From NCBI RefSeq assembly GCF_001038625.1, contig NZ_CP011803.1, positions 558,001-622,000 on the forward strand: a stretch of DNA of 64,000 nt. Reading direction: 5' to 3'. A program made the position numbers and the translations under genes. Below the pieces are notes generated by a model. The model was not told the DNA's origin, did not search any database, and was given only the letters and a program-made list of their open reading frames with translations. Origin of the DNA: Clostridium carboxidivorans P7 (GTDB taxonomy: Bacteria > Bacillota > Clostridia > Clostridiales > Clostridiaceae). Shown piece after piece: positions 17,059 through 26,285 of the stretch. Each line of letters opens with the position of its first letter. The stretch's first letter is position 1.

Positions 17059-17982
17059 ATGATTATTATCATGGAAAACAAATCAAATATTCTTCCGTAT
17101 ATAACTGCATTGGCAATGAATTTTATTTTTGGATTAAGCTTTTTGTTTTCAAAGAGAGCATTAAGTGTAGCTGATCCTATAACGCTTCTTTCCTTTAGAT
17201 TTTTAATTGCTTTTTTAGTTATGACATTGCTTATAGTTTTTAGGGTAATTAAGGTAAACTATAAGAATAAACCTATAAAGTGGCTTGTTATTCTTAGCTT
17301 CATTGAACCTGTAATTTATTTTATATTTGAAACCTATGGACTTCAAAGAACTGCATCTTCAGTAGGGGGGCTTATGATTGCTCTTATACCCATGGCGGTG
17401 ACAATTTTAGCAGTGTATTTTTTAAATGAAAAGCCATCCATAAAGCAAACTATAAGTATAATGTTGTCTGTAGCTGGTGTAATCCTAATAGTTGTAATGG
17501 GAAGTTCGGATAAAAAGGAAAGTTCTATTTTAGGTGTGGTGTTATTATTAGGTGCAGTATTTTCAGCTGCGTTTTTTAATATAATATCAAGGAAGATATC
17601 AAGAAAATTTAATGCTATTGAAATAACATACTTTATGATGTTTTCAGGAGCTGTGTGCTTTAATGCAATTTCAATTGCTAATCTTTTAATAAATAAAAAG
17701 TTATCATATTATCTTCAACCATTAAGCAGTACAACATTTATAACCTCAGTATTATACCTTGGAATTTTATCATCTATAGTAGCATATTTTTTAGCTAATT
17801 ATACACTTTCAAAAATGGAGGCTTCTAGATGTTCGGTGTTTGCAAATATATCAACTATTGTGTCTATTATAGCAGGAGTGATTGTATTGCATGAAAGCTT
17901 TTATTTTTATCATATTATTGGTGCAATAATGATATTAGTTGGGGTATGGGGGACAAATTATTATCATGAAAAAGCTGATTGA
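17059..17982 (+). CDS. EamA/DMT-family transporter
   Basis: 307-residue drug/metabolite-type exporter with ten predicted transmembrane helices in two EamA repeats (first about residues 10-145, second about 160-300). It includes the family features LLSFRFLIAFLVM in the first repeat and SRCSVFANISTIVSIIAGVIVLHE in the second. Start is ambiguous: the ATG at 17059 with AAGGGA 5 bp upstream, or the ATG at 17071 with AAAGGA 12 bp upstream. The substrate is unknown. No co-transcribed partner. Confidence 0.85.
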   Translation: MIIIMENKSNILPYITALAMNFIFGLSFLFSKRALSVADPITLLSFRFLIAFLVMTLLIVFRVIKVNYKNKPIKWLVILSFIEPVIYFIFETYGLQRTASSVGGLMIALIPMAVTILAVYFLNEKPSIKQTISIMLSVAGVILIVVMGSSDKKESSILGVVLLLGAVFSAAFFNIISRKISRKFNAIEITYFMMFSGAVCFNAISIANLLINKKLSYYLQPLSSTTFITSVLYLGILSSIVAYFLANYTLSKMEASRCSVFANISTIVSIIAGVIVLHESFYFYHIIGAIMILVGVWGTNYYHEKAD

Positions 17983-18094
17983 TGTGAGTTAAAAGGAATA
18001 GATTAATGAATTTATTTATGTTAAATAAGGCACACTATTGTAGATAAATGTAGTTAAATTAAATTTAATGTTATATTTTATTGAGTAAATAGGT

Positions 18095-18122
18095 TTGACT
18101 TAAGCACAATATATGATATACT
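18095..18122 (+). promoter_or_regulatory. Promoter of the 99-aa protein gene
   Basis: TTGACT, 16-bp spacer, TATACT. The expected start lies about 40 bp before the ATG at 18171. Confidence 0.7.
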
Positions 18123-18170
18123 ATATACATATATGTGAGAGTTAATTGTACGATTAGGAGGTATAATTTT

Positions 18171-18470
18171 ATGGTAGCATTTAAAACTATGTGGAATGAT
18201 GTATGCGGAAGTATTTCAAATAATAAAATTGAAGATATTGAGATATTAGAAGAATTTAAAAGCGGATTTGTAGTTAAAGATAAAGAAGATACTCATTTTG
18301 TAACTAAGGATGATTTTGTAGATTTTTGGTGTAATATGCTTTGTTTTAATAAAGTTGAAAAAGACAGTATCATAAAAGAAGAAAAACAAAAGTTAAAATA
18401 TGTTTATGAAATTGTAAAAACACTACCTTATATAAATGAAAAAGAAGGTATACTAAGATTAAGCGAATAA
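18171..18470 (+). CDS. Small acidic protein of unknown function (99 aa)
   Basis: I do not recognise the family. The ATG at 18171 follows AGGAGG by 9 bp, which decides it over an upstream GTG. The product is 99 residues, soluble, and rich in Lys, Glu and Asp, with aromatic residues clustered at the start (FKTMWNDVC) and middle (FVDFWCNMLCF). There are three cysteines but no metal-site pattern. It has its own promoter and is followed by a large stem-loop, so it is a stand-alone transcript. Confidence 0.7.
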   Translation: MVAFKTMWNDVCGSISNNKIEDIEILEEFKSGFVVKDKEDTHFVTKDDFVDFWCNMLCFNKVEKDSIIKEEKQKLKYVYEIVKTLPYINEKEGILRLSE

Positions 18471-18574
18471 TTTTTTAGAGTTTGTATATGATTTTACCAA
18501 TTAATCTATTAATATAGCTTAATTATTTAAATGTTGTATATAAATAATTAAAAATACTATTTAGTAACATTCCC

Positions 18575-18629
18575 ATAAGCTTTGTTGTGTTTTTTAGTTA
18601 TAGAACTAAAAAAACATAGCAAAGCTTAT
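18575..18629. terminator. Large stem-loop after the 99-aa gene
   Basis: Arms of about 25 nt (ataagctttgttgtgt at left, inverse at 18604-18629) with a short ATAG loop and few mismatches; T6 inside the left arm. It lies about 105 bp after the stop. Probably a terminator, though the trailing T run is weak. Confidence 0.5.
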
Positions 18630-18787
18630 TAATCGTTATTTTAAAATTAATGAGCTTCACATAGAATAAAATTTATCATTTGTACCGTTGGTTACGGAAT
18701 TAAGCTAAATATTATAATATACTTAAAACAGATAAAATAATATCAACAACTTAAGGATATTTTTTAGTGAAAGAAGGGAACTGTAAT

Positions 18788-19198
18788 ATGATGAATATTA
18801 ATAATCTTGTGAGACAACATGAAGCAATACGTGAAAATGTAAAAACAATAGAAAGTTTAATTAACAAGAATAGTATAGAAAATGATTCTTTTGAAATATC
18901 TAAAAATATTAATTTACTAATAGGGGTATTAAAAGTTCATTTGCAATCAGAGGATAATTTCTTATATCCTGAATTATTAAATGGCGATGATGATAAGCTT
19001 AAAGATATGGCTAAACATTATATAGATGAAATGGGAAATATAAATGCAGAGCTTGAAAAATATAAAGCTGAATTTAATACTAAAACCAAAATTAATAACA
19101 ATATTGAAAGTTTTAAAAATCACACAGCTGAAATTATAAAAGTGCTGAAAAATAGGCTAGATAAAGAAGATAAGCACTTATATCCACTTATAAAGTAA
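18788..19198 (+). CDS. Hemerythrin HHE-domain protein
   Basis: 136-residue four-helix-bundle protein of the hemerythrin HHE cation-binding family, binding a non-haem di-iron centre used in oxygen, NO or iron-sulphur repair responses. Iron ligand positions fit: H in VRQHEAIRE, HLQSEDNFLYPEL, KHYIDEMG, NHTAEII, and DKEDKHLYPLI. The ATG at 18788 has AGAAGGGAA 7 bp upstream; an upstream GTG would add seven unlikely residues. A soluble cytosolic role in oxidative or nitrosative stress is inferred from the family. Confidence 0.85.
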   Translation: MMNINNLVRQHEAIRENVKTIESLINKNSIENDSFEISKNINLLIGVLKVHLQSEDNFLYPELLNGDDDKLKDMAKHYIDEMGNINAELEKYKAEFNTKTKINNNIESFKNHTAEIIKVLKNRLDKEDKHLYPLIK

Positions 19199-19303
19199 CA
19201 TAAATTGTTTATAAATGCTTTTTAAAATAGTGCTTTTTATATCATTTAAGGAAAAATATTTATGAAGTTTGTTTATAACTTTTTTAAAAATGAGAATATT
19301 TCA

Positions 19304-19349
19304 TATAAAAAATCCTATTACTGAAAATTTAATAATAGGATTTTTTATA
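19304..19349. terminator. Bidirectional terminator
   Basis: Perfect 17-bp arms tataaaaaatcctatta / taataggattttttata between convergent genes. Confidence 0.92.
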
Positions 19350-19363
19350 TGAAGGTTATTTAA

Positions 19364-20209
19364 TTATTTGGACCAATAATCTGGACGAGTTAAACTTGCA
19401 GGTATTCTCGTATTTGAATTACCTTTAGCTGTGTTGATCTGAGCTTGAGTGAGAAATATGCTGTTTGTAAGATTAGCACCACTGAGGTCAGCATCTCGTA
19501 AATCTGCACCAATCAAATCTGCACCACTCAAATTAGTACCTCTAAGGTTTGCTGCAATAAGACATGCTCCTCTTAAGTCAGCACCTATAAGATTAGTTTT
19601 TCTAAGATCTGCTCCAAAGAAGTCTAATGATCTAGAAATTGTTTTTTTATTTTTTAAATTAGCATTTCTTTTATTACATGTTTTAGTGCGTATAAGTTCA
19701 CTAGTATTTCTAAGAAATATGTTAACTTTGCTTCTATGAGCTTCTATATCTAATGATAATAGAGAATTAATATCAAGTAAGGTGAGATTTTTAGTGTTTT
19801 CTAATAATGAACTTATTTCTTCCTTAAGGTTGGCATCCGTTTGAAGCATTAATGCTTCAGTAAGATACCATAACATTTCATGAAGCTGTCTCATAATTAA
19901 AAAGGCTTCAAACATTTGCTTAGCATGTTCTTGGCTTTCGTGCCAATTGACACCCTTACAAGTAACTTGAGATACCTTTTGACCAGCACCAAAACAATCA
20001 TAAGCAGTGCAGCCTTTTAGGCCTTTACTTCTAAGATTTTTGTGAACAGAGCAGGTAAAGTCAGGTTGAAGATTTATGCAGGGCTTACCAGCTTCTTTGT
20101 CTGTTGGAAAACCTTCAGATGCTGAAAAGTATAATGCTGTACAGCATAATCCAAAACATTTTTTACATTCAATTTTTAATTCTTTATTGTTCTCATTTGT
20201 ATGTACCAT
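19364..20209 (-). CDS. Pentapeptide-repeat protein with N-terminal Cys-rich domain
   Basis: 281 aa in two parts. Residues 10-80 hold eight cysteines (CKKCFGLCC, KPCINL, FTCSVH, GCTAYDC, VTCKG), a probable Zn or Fe-S site of the YkgJ-like type. A helical linker follows. Residues about 190-260 are tandem pentapeptide repeats of the A(D/N)LxG type, for example GADLRGA and ANLRGT, forming a right-handed beta-helix. Pentapeptide proteins such as Qnr and MfpA mimic DNA and shield gyrase, but this repeat block is short (about 12 repeats) and that role is not established here. AGGAGA precedes the ATG. Confidence 0.8.
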   Translation of the reverse strand: MVHTNENNKELKIECKKCFGLCCTALYFSASEGFPTDKEAGKPCINLQPDFTCSVHKNLRSKGLKGCTAYDCFGAGQKVSQVTCKGVNWHESQEHAKQMFEAFLIMRQLHEMLWYLTEALMLQTDANLKEEISSLLENTKNLTLLDINSLLSLDIEAHRSKVNIFLRNTSELIRTKTCNKRNANLKNKKTISRSLDFFGADLRKTNLIGADLRGACLIAANLRGTNLSGADLIGADLRDADLSGANLTNSIFLTQAQINTAKGNSNTRIPASLTRPDYWSK

Positions 20210-20385
20210 ATTTATCTATCTCCTATTGATTACTAAAAAATACAAATAATTTTTACTTATAAATTGTATCATATACAGCTTATATTTCAATATTTACATA
20301 CTCAATATTTAAAACTTGAATATTATAAAGTTTAATGTAATAATATCTATAAAAATGATAATACATAAATGTTAGAGGTAAAAAT

Positions 20386-20928
20386 ATGATATTTTTTGGA
20401 CATGTAGGAATAACAACTGCGGCTTTTAAATTATACGAAAATATTGTTCCAGTGGAAAAAGTTAATGAAAATGAATCTTATATAGATTATAGGCTGGTTG
20501 CCATTGGATCTATACTTCCAGATATTATAGATAAGCCAATAGGAGCATATTTTTTTAGAAGCACATTTCACAATAGTAGGATATTTGCTCATTCTCTGGT
20601 ATTTTCTATGTTTTTAATAATTTTAGGATCATATTATTTTAAAAGAAGTAAAAATAATGGTTTTATAACACTTGGAGTGTGCAGCTTAATACATCAAATA
20701 TTGGACAGCATGTGGTTATATCCAGGTATATTGTTCTGGCCAGCTTATGGATTGAAGTTCCCTACTAGACCAGAGGGAAATTGGCTGGCTATGAATATTG
20801 CAAATTTACTAAGAAATCCAGCAGTTTATATGCCTGAAATAATTGGTGCAATTATTGTTGGGTACTATTTCATTATGTTAGTAAAAAATAAGAGAGTAAA
20901 AGAATTTTTAAAAAGTGGAAGGCTGTAG
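20386..20928 (+). CDS. Membrane-bound metal-dependent hydrolase (YdjM/DUF457 family)
   Basis: 180-residue integral membrane protein with about four hydrophobic segments. It has the family's His/Asp metal-site pattern: FFGHVGITTAAF at the N-terminus, GSILPDIIDKP near residue 48, RIFAHSLVFS near 70 and LIHQILDSMW near 105. Members are annotated as metal-dependent hydrolases, with E. coli YdjM under SOS control; the true substrate is unknown. Start ATG with AGAGGT upstream. The R2 repeat begins 66 bp after the stop. Confidence 0.8.
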   Translation: MIFFGHVGITTAAFKLYENIVPVEKVNENESYIDYRLVAIGSILPDIIDKPIGAYFFRSTFHNSRIFAHSLVFSMFLIILGSYYFKRSKNNGFITLGVCSLIHQILDSMWLYPGILFWPAYGLKFPTRPEGNWLAMNIANLLRNPAVYMPEIIGAIIVGYYFIMLVKNKRVKEFLKSGRL

Positions 20929-20993
20929 TTTAAATTAACTTTTTGTATGTAGAAAAGTTTGACTTAATATAAGCAAATTCCGGCACAACTTTT

Positions 20994-21045
20994 CAGAGGA
21001 CAGAGGACAATTTACCTTCATTGTCCTCTAAAAATAATGTTTTAT
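20994..21045. repeat. Dispersed repeat family R2, copy 1
   Basis: cagaggacagaggacaat, then ttaccttcattgtcctct. The inverse of this arrangement recurs at 37007-37097 in a longer form. It contains an internal agaggaca / tgtcctct inverted repeat. Confidence 0.7.
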
Positions 21046-21101
21046 ATTATACTTTTATACTAATTAGTGATAACATTATAAGTGAAACGAGGTGTAAAAG
21101 A

Positions 21102-21458
21102 ATGATATTTTATCATTTTTCAAGTGAAAAGTATAGCAAACTAATTCCACAAGCAGGAGAAAAAAGACATTTAGGTAAGAGTAAGTCTATAGGGAAAAAA
21201 GTGACATTTTTAACTACTAATCCTAATATGTTTTATGAAAATGACAATGGAGGTAATTTCTTCGAGTATAGATATATTCTAAATATAGATAAGAATGATC
21301 CTCATCTATATGCTGATGATAAATTTAATAATATGATGGAGAAGTTCAATAGAACTTTTGGTTCGAGACGTGGAGTATTTAAGTGGTTTTTCTATGATAG
21401 TCCACTTGATTATATTTGTATATCCAAATGGAATGAGAAACTATGTAGATTTAGTTAA
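21102..21458 (+). CDS. Protein of unknown function (118 aa)
   Basis: I do not recognise a family. Start ATG at 21102 has ACGAGGTG upstream; an open frame further 5' runs into the R2 repeat and is not coding. The product is soluble, basic and aromatic, beginning MIFYHFSSEKYSKLIPQ and containing KKVTFLTTNP, FFEYRYILNI and RGVFKWFFYDSP. An N-terminal YHFSS is reminiscent of ADP-ribosyltransferase-fold starts, but I see no catalytic triad, so no function is claimed. Followed by a terminator. Confidence 0.65.
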   Translation: MIFYHFSSEKYSKLIPQAGEKRHLGKSKSIGKKVTFLTTNPNMFYENDNGGNFFEYRYILNIDKNDPHLYADDKFNNMMEKFNRTFGSRRGVFKWFFYDSPLDYICISKWNEKLCRFS

Positions 21459-21480
21459 CAATAAAATATTCACATGTTAT

Positions 21481-21508
21481 AAAGGCTTATTAAATTAAGC
21501 CTTTTTTA
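21481..21508 (+). terminator. Terminator of the 118-aa protein gene
   Basis: aaaggctta / taagccttt stem with a TTTTTT tail. Confidence 0.85.
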
Positions 21509-21656
21509 TTTGAAAATAAATATGTAGATAAAGTTTTATAATATAAATAGATTAGTTTACAAATATTTTATAATTATTTATAATGTTTATAAGGCAAAAA
21601 GGCCATATTTTTAGAACTATGAGCTTTTAAATTATAAAGATGAAGAGGTAAATATT

Positions 21657-23828
21657 ATGAATGATACTAACATTAATCCACAAGATGTAATATTTGCATT
21701 AGATATAGGTACACGTTCTGTAATAGGTACAGCGGGTACAGTAAGAGATAAAAAATTTCATATAGTGGCTGAATATTGTATAGAGCATGAAGAAAGAGCC
21801 ATGATAGATGGTCAAATTCATGATATAGGTTTGGTAGCTAATGCAGTAAACAATGTTAAAAAGCAGTTAGAAGAAAAGCTTAATATGAAAATGGAGAGTG
21901 TATCCATTGCAGCAGCAGGAAGATTTTTAAGGACTATGGTATCTAAAGCACAGCTTAAAATTGATTATGATAAGGAAATAGATAAGGATACTGTAAGAAG
22001 CTTAGAGCTTACAGCAGTAAAAAGTGCGGAAGAAAAAATAAATGAACAAAGGGAAGGAAAGCTTTATTGTGTTGGCTATAGTGTAAAAAATTATTATTTA
22101 AATGGATACATAATAAACAATTTACTTTCACATAAGGGAGAAAACATAGAAGCAGAAGTTATAGCAACCTTTCTTCCAAGATCAGTAGTAGATAGTCTTT
22201 ATTCTGTTATGGAAAAGGTTGGACTTCAAGTAGCAAGTATGACTTTAGAGCCTATAGCAGCTATGGAAGCAGCTATACCACAAAATTTAAGACTTTTAAA
22301 TTTAGCGTTGGTAGATGTAGGTGCAGGTACTTCAGATATAGCTATAAGTAGTAAGGATACTATAAGTGCCTATGGTATGGTTCCTTTAGCTGGTGATGAA
22401 GTAACAGAAGTCATTGCACAAAATTATCTTGTAGATTTCAATACGGCAGAATATATAAAAAGACAGTGCAGTACTAATGATAAATTAGTATATAAAGATG
22501 TTTTAGGATTAGAAAATGAATTGAATTCCGAAGATGTAGTGAAATTCATTACTCCAACAGTAAAAAAGATAGCAGATGAAATAGGAAGTAAAATTATAGA
22601 ATTAAATGGAGATAAATCTCCTAATGCTATTTTTATAGTAGGAGGAGGAGCACATACTCCTAAATTAAAGGAGTTTTTAGCAGATAAGCTTAACATATTA
22701 CCTCAAAGAATAGCCATTAAAGGTAGGGATGCTGTAACCGAATGTGTATGTGAGGATAATTCATTAGGTAGTACTGGTGTAACAGTTTTGGGAATAGCAT
22801 TAGTTTCCATAAGAAGGCTTGGACATGACTTTATAGATGTAATTTTAAATGATAAAGTAATAAGCTTATTTAATTCACATAGACATACAGTGATGGATGT
22901 AATGATGCAGGGGGGGATGAATCCTAAAGTACTAATTGGCAGAAACGGAAAAAATATTAGATTCACTTTAAATGGAATTAAAAGAGTAGCCTTTGGAACT
23001 CTTGCTTCACCAGCAGAAATTATGCTTAATGGTAATAAGTCCAATATAGATGAGGATGTTAAAGAAGGAGATAAGGTAGAAATAAAATATGCTAGAGATG
23101 GAAATGATTCTGCACCTAGTGCTTTAGATTATGTTAAAAGGCTTTACTCCATAAGCTTTTTTGTTAATGACATAATAGAAAATTTAGAGCCAATAGCTTT
23201 AATAAATGGGGAAAAGGTTGATCTTAATGAAAAAATAAAGGAAAATGATGAAGTTGAAATACTATTTCCTGAAACTTTAACTCAATATAAAAAATATGTA
23301 TCGGAAAACAGTGAAGAATATAAATACTATTTAAATGGCACAGAAATTTCAGATGACTATAAAATAGAAGAGGGAGACAGAATTTATAGTATAAAGAATG
23401 ATGAAGCAGAAAAAGATGAGGTTATAGAAGAAGTTGTTGAACAAAAGGAAATTGAAACTAGTGAAGAAAGTGTTGATACCGTAGAAAATAAAACTACTGT
23501 AGAAAATGAAACTAGTGAGGTGGAAGCTGCTTTAGATAGTGAAAAAAGTGAAGAAAAAGTTGAAGCTTTAGAGGAAAATAAAGAAACAAAACAAGATGAA
23601 GAGTTATTAAAAAAGGAAAAATCAGAAGATGAAATTGAAGTAATAGTTAATGGTAAAAACGTATGTTTACAAGGTAAAAAGGAATATGTTTTTATAGATA
23701 TATTTAATTTTATAGATTTTGATTTAACAATACCCAAAGGAAAGTTATATTTACGTTTAAATCAAAAAGATGCAGGCTATTATGATAAGCTTTCAAGTGG
23801 CGATATAATTGAAATTGGTTGGCAATAA
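21657..23828 (+). CDS. FtsA-like actin-fold ATPase with C-terminal extensions (723 aa)
   Basis: Residues about 10-375 are an FtsA/PilM-type actin fold: DIGTRSVIGTAG (phosphate 1), an SHS2-like insert, VDVGAGTSDIAIS (phosphate 2) near residue 222 and FIVGGGAHTPKLKEFL (adenosine) near 325. True FtsA is about 420 aa; here about 350 residues follow. These are a ThiS/beta-grasp-like region with repeated NGEKVDLNEKIKENDEVEI- and LNGTEISDDYKIEEGD-type units, a Glu/Lys-rich linker (about 580-650), and a last beta-grasp unit ending GDIIEIGWQ. There is no amphipathic membrane helix at the end. Probably a membrane- or division-associated scaffold of Clostridia. AGAGGT upstream; the amidohydrolase gene follows by 23 bp. 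Confidence 0.8.
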   Translation: MNDTNINPQDVIFALDIGTRSVIGTAGTVRDKKFHIVAEYCIEHEERAMIDGQIHDIGLVANAVNNVKKQLEEKLNMKMESVSIAAAGRFLRTMVSKAQLKIDYDKEIDKDTVRSLELTAVKSAEEKINEQREGKLYCVGYSVKNYYLNGYIINNLLSHKGENIEAEVIATFLPRSVVDSLYSVMEKVGLQVASMTLEPIAAMEAAIPQNLRLLNLALVDVGAGTSDIAISSKDTISAYGMVPLAGDEVTEVIAQNYLVDFNTAEYIKRQCSTNDKLVYKDVLGLENELNSEDVVKFITPTVKKIADEIGSKIIELNGDKSPNAIFIVGGGAHTPKLKEFLADKLNILPQRIAIKGRDAVTECVCEDNSLGSTGVTVLGIALVSIRRLGHDFIDVILNDKVISLFNSHRHTVMDVMMQGGMNPKVLIGRNGKNIRFTLNGIKRVAFGTLASPAEIMLNGNKSNIDEDVKEGDKVEIKYARDGNDSAPSALDYVKRLYSISFFVNDIIENLEPIALINGEKVDLNEKIKENDEVEILFPETLTQYKKYVSENSEEYKYYLNGTEISDDYKIEEGDRIYSIKNDEAEKDEVIEEVVEQKEIETSEESVDTVENKTTVENETSEVEAALDSEKSEEKVEALEENKETKQDEELLKKEKSEDEIEVIVNGKNVCLQGKKEYVFIDIFNFIDFDLTIPKGKLYLRLNQKDAGYYDKLSSGDIIEIGWQ

Positions 23829-23851
23829 TATTGTAGATTGGAGAATTAAAC

Positions 23852-25024
23852 ATGGAATTAGATTTTTTAAAACTATCAGAGAATATAAAAGATGAAATTG
23901 TAAGTATAAGAAGAGATTTTCATATGAATCCAGAATTGGGTTATGAGGAGAACAGAACTTCTCAAAAGATAAAGGATTTTTTACAAAAGGAAGGTATAGA
24001 ATATACTGAAACAGCTAAAACAGGAATTTGCGGAATAATAAAGGGTAATGGAAATAAAACTATAGGATTAAGAGCCGATATGGATGCTCTTCCACTAGAA
24101 GATAGAAAAAACTGTGACTACTGTTCAAAAGTAAAGGGAAAAATGCATGCTTGTGGGCATGATGCACATACATCTATACTTTTAGGTGCGGCTAAAATAT
24201 TAAACAGTATAAAAGATAAATTAAATGGAAATGTAAAATTATTTTTTGAACCTGCAGAAGAAACCACAGGTGGAGCTAAAGTAATGATAAAAGAAGGAGT
24301 TTTAGAAAATCCACAAGTTGATAATGTAATAGGTTTGCATGTAGATGAAAATATAGAGGTTGGAAAAATAGGAGTAAAAAGAGGAGTTGTAAATGCGGCG
24401 TCAAATCCTTTTACCATAAAAATTAAGGGAAAAGGAGCTCATGGAGCTCGCCCACATACAGGAATAGATCCAGTAGTTATAGCAAGTTCAGTGGTAATAG
24501 CTCTTCAAAATGTTATAAGTAGAGAAATATCACCAACAGATGCAGCAGTTATAACTATAGGGACTATTCATGGAGGTACAGCTCAAAATATAATACCAGA
24601 AGAAGTTACAATATCAGGTATTATGAGAACTATGACTACAGAAAACAGAGCTTATGTAAAGAAAAGATTAGTTGAAGTAGTTGAAGGAACTGTGCATGCA
24701 ATGCGTGGAGAATGTGAAATAGATATAGAAGAGAGCTATCCTTGCTTGTATAATGATGATGATATGTTAGAAAAAGTTTTAAGTGCTGCTGACAGCTTAA
24801 TAGGAAAAGAAAATGTAAAAATATTGGAGAACCCAAGTTTAGGAGTTGAAAGTTTTGCTTATTTCTCCATGGAAAGACCTTCAGCGTTCTATTATTTAGG
24901 ATGTAGAAATGAAGAAAAGGGAATAGTAAATCCAGCTCATGGAAGTCTATTTGATATTGATGAAGATTGTCTTCCAGTTGGAATAGCATTACAGTGTAAA
25001 ATTGCATACGAACTTTTAAGATAA
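23852..25024 (+). CDS. M20D-family amidohydrolase (N-acyl-amino-acid hydrolase type)
   Basis: 390-residue metallo-amidase of the AbgB/hippuricase/IAA-amino-acid hydrolase group, which releases amino acids from N-acyl conjugates. Metal ligands are visible: GLRADMDALP near residue 70, HACGHDAHTS near 100 with the bridging Cys and two His, EPAEE near 135, and GLHVDENIEVG. The dimerisation domain occupies about 180-290, including GAHGARPHTGIDP. The C-terminal ligand is PAHGSLFDIDED. Start ATG with TGGAGA upstream, 23 bp after the FtsA-like gene, so likely co-transcribed. A terminator follows. Confidence 0.9.
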   Translation: MELDFLKLSENIKDEIVSIRRDFHMNPELGYEENRTSQKIKDFLQKEGIEYTETAKTGICGIIKGNGNKTIGLRADMDALPLEDRKNCDYCSKVKGKMHACGHDAHTSILLGAAKILNSIKDKLNGNVKLFFEPAEETTGGAKVMIKEGVLENPQVDNVIGLHVDENIEVGKIGVKRGVVNAASNPFTIKIKGKGAHGARPHTGIDPVVIASSVVIALQNVISREISPTDAAVITIGTIHGGTAQNIIPEEVTISGIMRTMTTENRAYVKKRLVEVVEGTVHAMRGECEIDIEESYPCLYNDDDMLEKVLSAADSLIGKENVKILENPSLGVESFAYFSMERPSAFYYLGCRNEEKGIVNPAHGSLFDIDEDCLPVGIALQCKIAYELLR

Positions 25025-25026
25025 TA

Positions 25027-25066
25027 ATGAGCCTCAATACCTTTAAAGGTGTTGGGGTTTATTATT
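25027..25066 (+). terminator. Terminator of the FtsA-like/amidohydrolase pair
   Basis: 13-bp stem with G-U pairs (cctcaataccttt / aaaggtgttgggg) followed by TTTATTATTTTAT. Confidence 0.75.
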
Positions 25067-25246
25067 TTATATTGTATTAAAATGAATTTAGTTTTTATAT
25101 TATCACAAATTTAAATATTTATATATTGCTTTTGACAATAATAGTGTTATATAATTAGATGTTGTTTAATTAGATAAAATGTAAATAATAACATAATAGA
25201 GAAATTTGATGTAGAAAGATATATAATACTTATTAGGAGTGATGAT

Positions 25247-26206
25247 ATGAAAATTGAAATAGGACCAAATGAAGCAGGACAGAGATTAGACAAATTTTTG
25301 AGAAAATGGCTTAAGGATATGCCTTTAAGTGCTATATATAAGAGCATACGAAAAGGTGATGTGAAGGTAAATGGCAAAAAGGCCAAAGAAAAGTATGCAT
25401 TAATGGAAGGAGATTTAATAGAAACAAGAGATATAACTTCGAATCAAACAAAAAAGAAGTTTAATAGAATAGAAAATAGTTTCTTAAAAATAGCCTATGA
25501 AGATGAAAACATGGTAGTAATTGAAAAATGGCCTGGAGTTTTAGTGCACTCAGATGGAAAAAAGAAAGAGCACACTTTAACAGATTATGTACTTTCATAT
25601 CTTTATGACAAAGGGGATTATACTCCAGAAAATGAAGTAACATTTACACCAGCTTCTTGCAATAGATTGGACAGAAACACTTCTGGTATAGTTATATTTG
25701 GAAAAAATTATGAAGCTTTAAAATTATTAAATGAAATGATAAGGGAAAAGAAAATACATAAGTATTATCAAGCTTTAATAAAAGGAAGAATTAAGGATGG
25801 CTTGTATAAGGCGTATATTCATAAAAATGAAAGTGAAAATATATCTCAGGTTTATGATGAACCTAGAAAAGATACAAAAGAAATTAGTATGAATGTAAAA
25901 AACATTCAAAGCTGTGGAACTTTTTCTTTAGTTGAACTTGAATTGTTAACAGGAAGAAGTCATCAATTAAGAGCTCATTTAAACCATTTGGGTAATCCGA
26001 TATTAGGAGATACAAAATATGGTACAGCTAAATTAAACAGTTTTTTCTTCAATAAATATGGTTTAAATTATCAATTTTTATATGCATACAAACTTATTTT
26101 TAGAGATTGTACTGAAAAATTTATTTACATGCAAAATAAAACTGTAGCATCAGGATTGCCACCTGTATTGAAAAAGATTAAAAATGATATTTTTGATAAG
26201 TTTTAA
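25247..26206 (+). CDS. RluA-family 23S rRNA pseudouridine synthase
   Basis: Isomerises uridines to pseudouridine in rRNA. 319 aa: an S4 RNA-binding domain (residues about 10-60, AGQRLDKFLRKWL and GDVKVNGKKAKEKY) and an RluA catalytic domain. The catalytic motif is NRLDRNTSGIVIF, a CNRLD form of the usual HRLDxxTSG, with the Asp nucleophile kept. Later TGRSHQLRAHLNHLGNPILGD is the family's second signature. Start ATG with AGGAGTGATG upstream. It sits 80 bp ahead of the flippase gene with no terminator between them. Confidence 0.92.
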   Translation: MKIEIGPNEAGQRLDKFLRKWLKDMPLSAIYKSIRKGDVKVNGKKAKEKYALMEGDLIETRDITSNQTKKKFNRIENSFLKIAYEDENMVVIEKWPGVLVHSDGKKKEHTLTDYVLSYLYDKGDYTPENEVTFTPASCNRLDRNTSGIVIFGKNYEALKLLNEMIREKKIHKYYQALIKGRIKDGLYKAYIHKNESENISQVYDEPRKDTKEISMNVKNIQSCGTFSLVELELLTGRSHQLRAHLNHLGNPILGDTKYGTAKLNSFFFNKYGLNYQFLYAYKLIFRDCTEKFIYMQNKTVASGLPPVLKKIKNDIFDKF

Positions 26207-26285
26207 TCGTAGATCCAAATTTATATTTAAATATGTTATAGATGATTTATAATCAATATGGGGGATATAGATAAGGAGTTTTACT

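Noticed and set aside
21102-21458. ADP-ribosyltransferase-like toxin
   Set aside because: Only a weak YHFSS-like start; no catalytic residues recognised and no antitoxin partner.
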